A DNA stretch of 64,000 bases. Source: Shewanella fodinae. GTDB lineage: Bacteria > Pseudomonadota > Gammaproteobacteria > Enterobacterales > Shewanellaceae. Below the pieces are notes generated by a model, which saw only the letters and a program-made list of their open reading frames with translations, did no database searches and had not been told where the DNA came from. Of the stretch, positions 63,451-64,000 are shown piece after piece. Position numbers and translations under genes: made by a program. The stretch's first letter is position 1. Each line of letters begins with the position of its first letter. The DNA is taken from contig NZ_BMXW01000011.1 in the NCBI RefSeq assembly GCF_014651955.1, positions 59,747-123,746 on the forward strand, read 5' to 3'.

Positions 63451-64000
63451 TCATCCTTTCATGAAACCCAAAGGACAAGCTAATCTGTCTATGACAGTAA
63501 CCGCACTGCTGCGGCCAATCAACCATGAGAAGTACAACAGATAATCCAGTCAAAGGCATACTGTCGCCACTGTAACGGCAGAAACAATACCTAGAAGTCT
63601 ATGTTGCCAACAGCAACATTAGTGTCCCCAAGCAAATACACTCAGCAACGGCAAACTGCGGCGAATACCAACGTTAACGCCAGAAGCCATCATCAACAGA
63701 TTATTGGCCAATGTCACCGATGACGACACGGAAAATTACAAACTCCATAAAAAATGTATGGTCCGCCTCGTTGTTGCAAGCATAAAATCCAATGACGAGG
63801 TGGGTCTGCGCTAATGTATTCGGAGTCTCTGTTGGAGGCTCTCGCCTACCGCTCCACGATGAGTTCCGCGCCAGAATATCCTCAAAAAGCCCAAAGCATT
63901 TGACTGCTGTTTTTATTATCAGGTTTTACTCCGGTGGTACTACCGTTTTCGTCATCTTCACTCTATTCATGCAAACGCTGGTTGCAGCTTTGCTGCGTTA
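63451..64000. other. Right-hand end, no gene recognised
   Basis: Only short frames, such as 29 codons from ATG 63812. CCTCGT near 63766 and ACGAGG near 63797 can pair around a long loop. The start of a gene beyond the edge cannot be excluded. Confidence 0.35.

Overview
This is a chromosomal window from a gammaproteobacterium, most probably Shewanella or a close relative. The main evidence is a surface-type lipoprotein cytochrome of the OmcA/MtrC/UndA class with 11 CXXCH motifs. A split fumarate-reductase-like flavoprotein/tetraheme pair, a triheme c7-type cytochrome, and the ppk-ppx, aguBA, ydbH-ynbE-ydbL and cpdB/dcp-like genes fit the same assignment. I see no rRNA, tRNA, CRISPR array or prophage.

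Layout. (1) 1-5.1 kb: the tail of a LysR gene, a periplasmic protein of unknown function, an M49-like metallopeptidase, and a divergent TetR/SDR pair lying between two diverged direct copies of a ~180 bp intergenic segment. (2) 5.1-11 kb: an exported three-gene operon (FMN alpha-hydroxy-acid dehydrogenase, triheme cytochrome, DUF1080 protein). It is divergent from a two-component system whose sensor has a solute-binding domain; together they look like one regulated periplasmic redox module. (3) 11-24 kb: signalling and housekeeping genes, including a chemoreceptor, a propeller/GGDEF protein, a Dcp-type peptidase and CpdB. (4) 24-34 kb: HxlR/flavodoxin-type quinone reductase pair, HIT, YeaD, the ydbH-ynbE-ydbL envelope operon and the LysR/aguBA agmatine pathway. 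(5) 34-38 kb: a five-gene NikKMLQO-type nickel ECF importer behind a NikR-like palindrome. (6) 39-47 kb: creA, ppk-ppx, FKBP and a run of small GFA/GNAT/DinB/methyltransferase genes.

(7) 47-54 kb: an IS630-family element inserted at TA into a 7TMR-DISM GGDEF gene (the reading frame is exactly restored when the element and one TA are removed), then the flavoprotein/tetraheme pair and a frameshifted aspartate racemase. (8) 54-64 kb: LysE exporter, type-B carboxylesterase, a ydhY-ydhV-ydhW-like operon (Tat-lipoprotein ferredoxin, tungsten/molybdenum aldehyde-oxidoreductase-like enzyme, small internally repeated protein), and, divergent from it across one 355 bp promoter region, the undecaheme cytochrome. 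A polysaccharide deacetylase gene follows.

The strongest candidates for an undescribed system are the ydhYVW-like operon paired with the undecaheme cytochrome, and the hydroxyacid-dehydrogenase/c7/DUF1080 operon with its dedicated two-component system. Functions are inferred from motifs and context read by eye; no database search was run.
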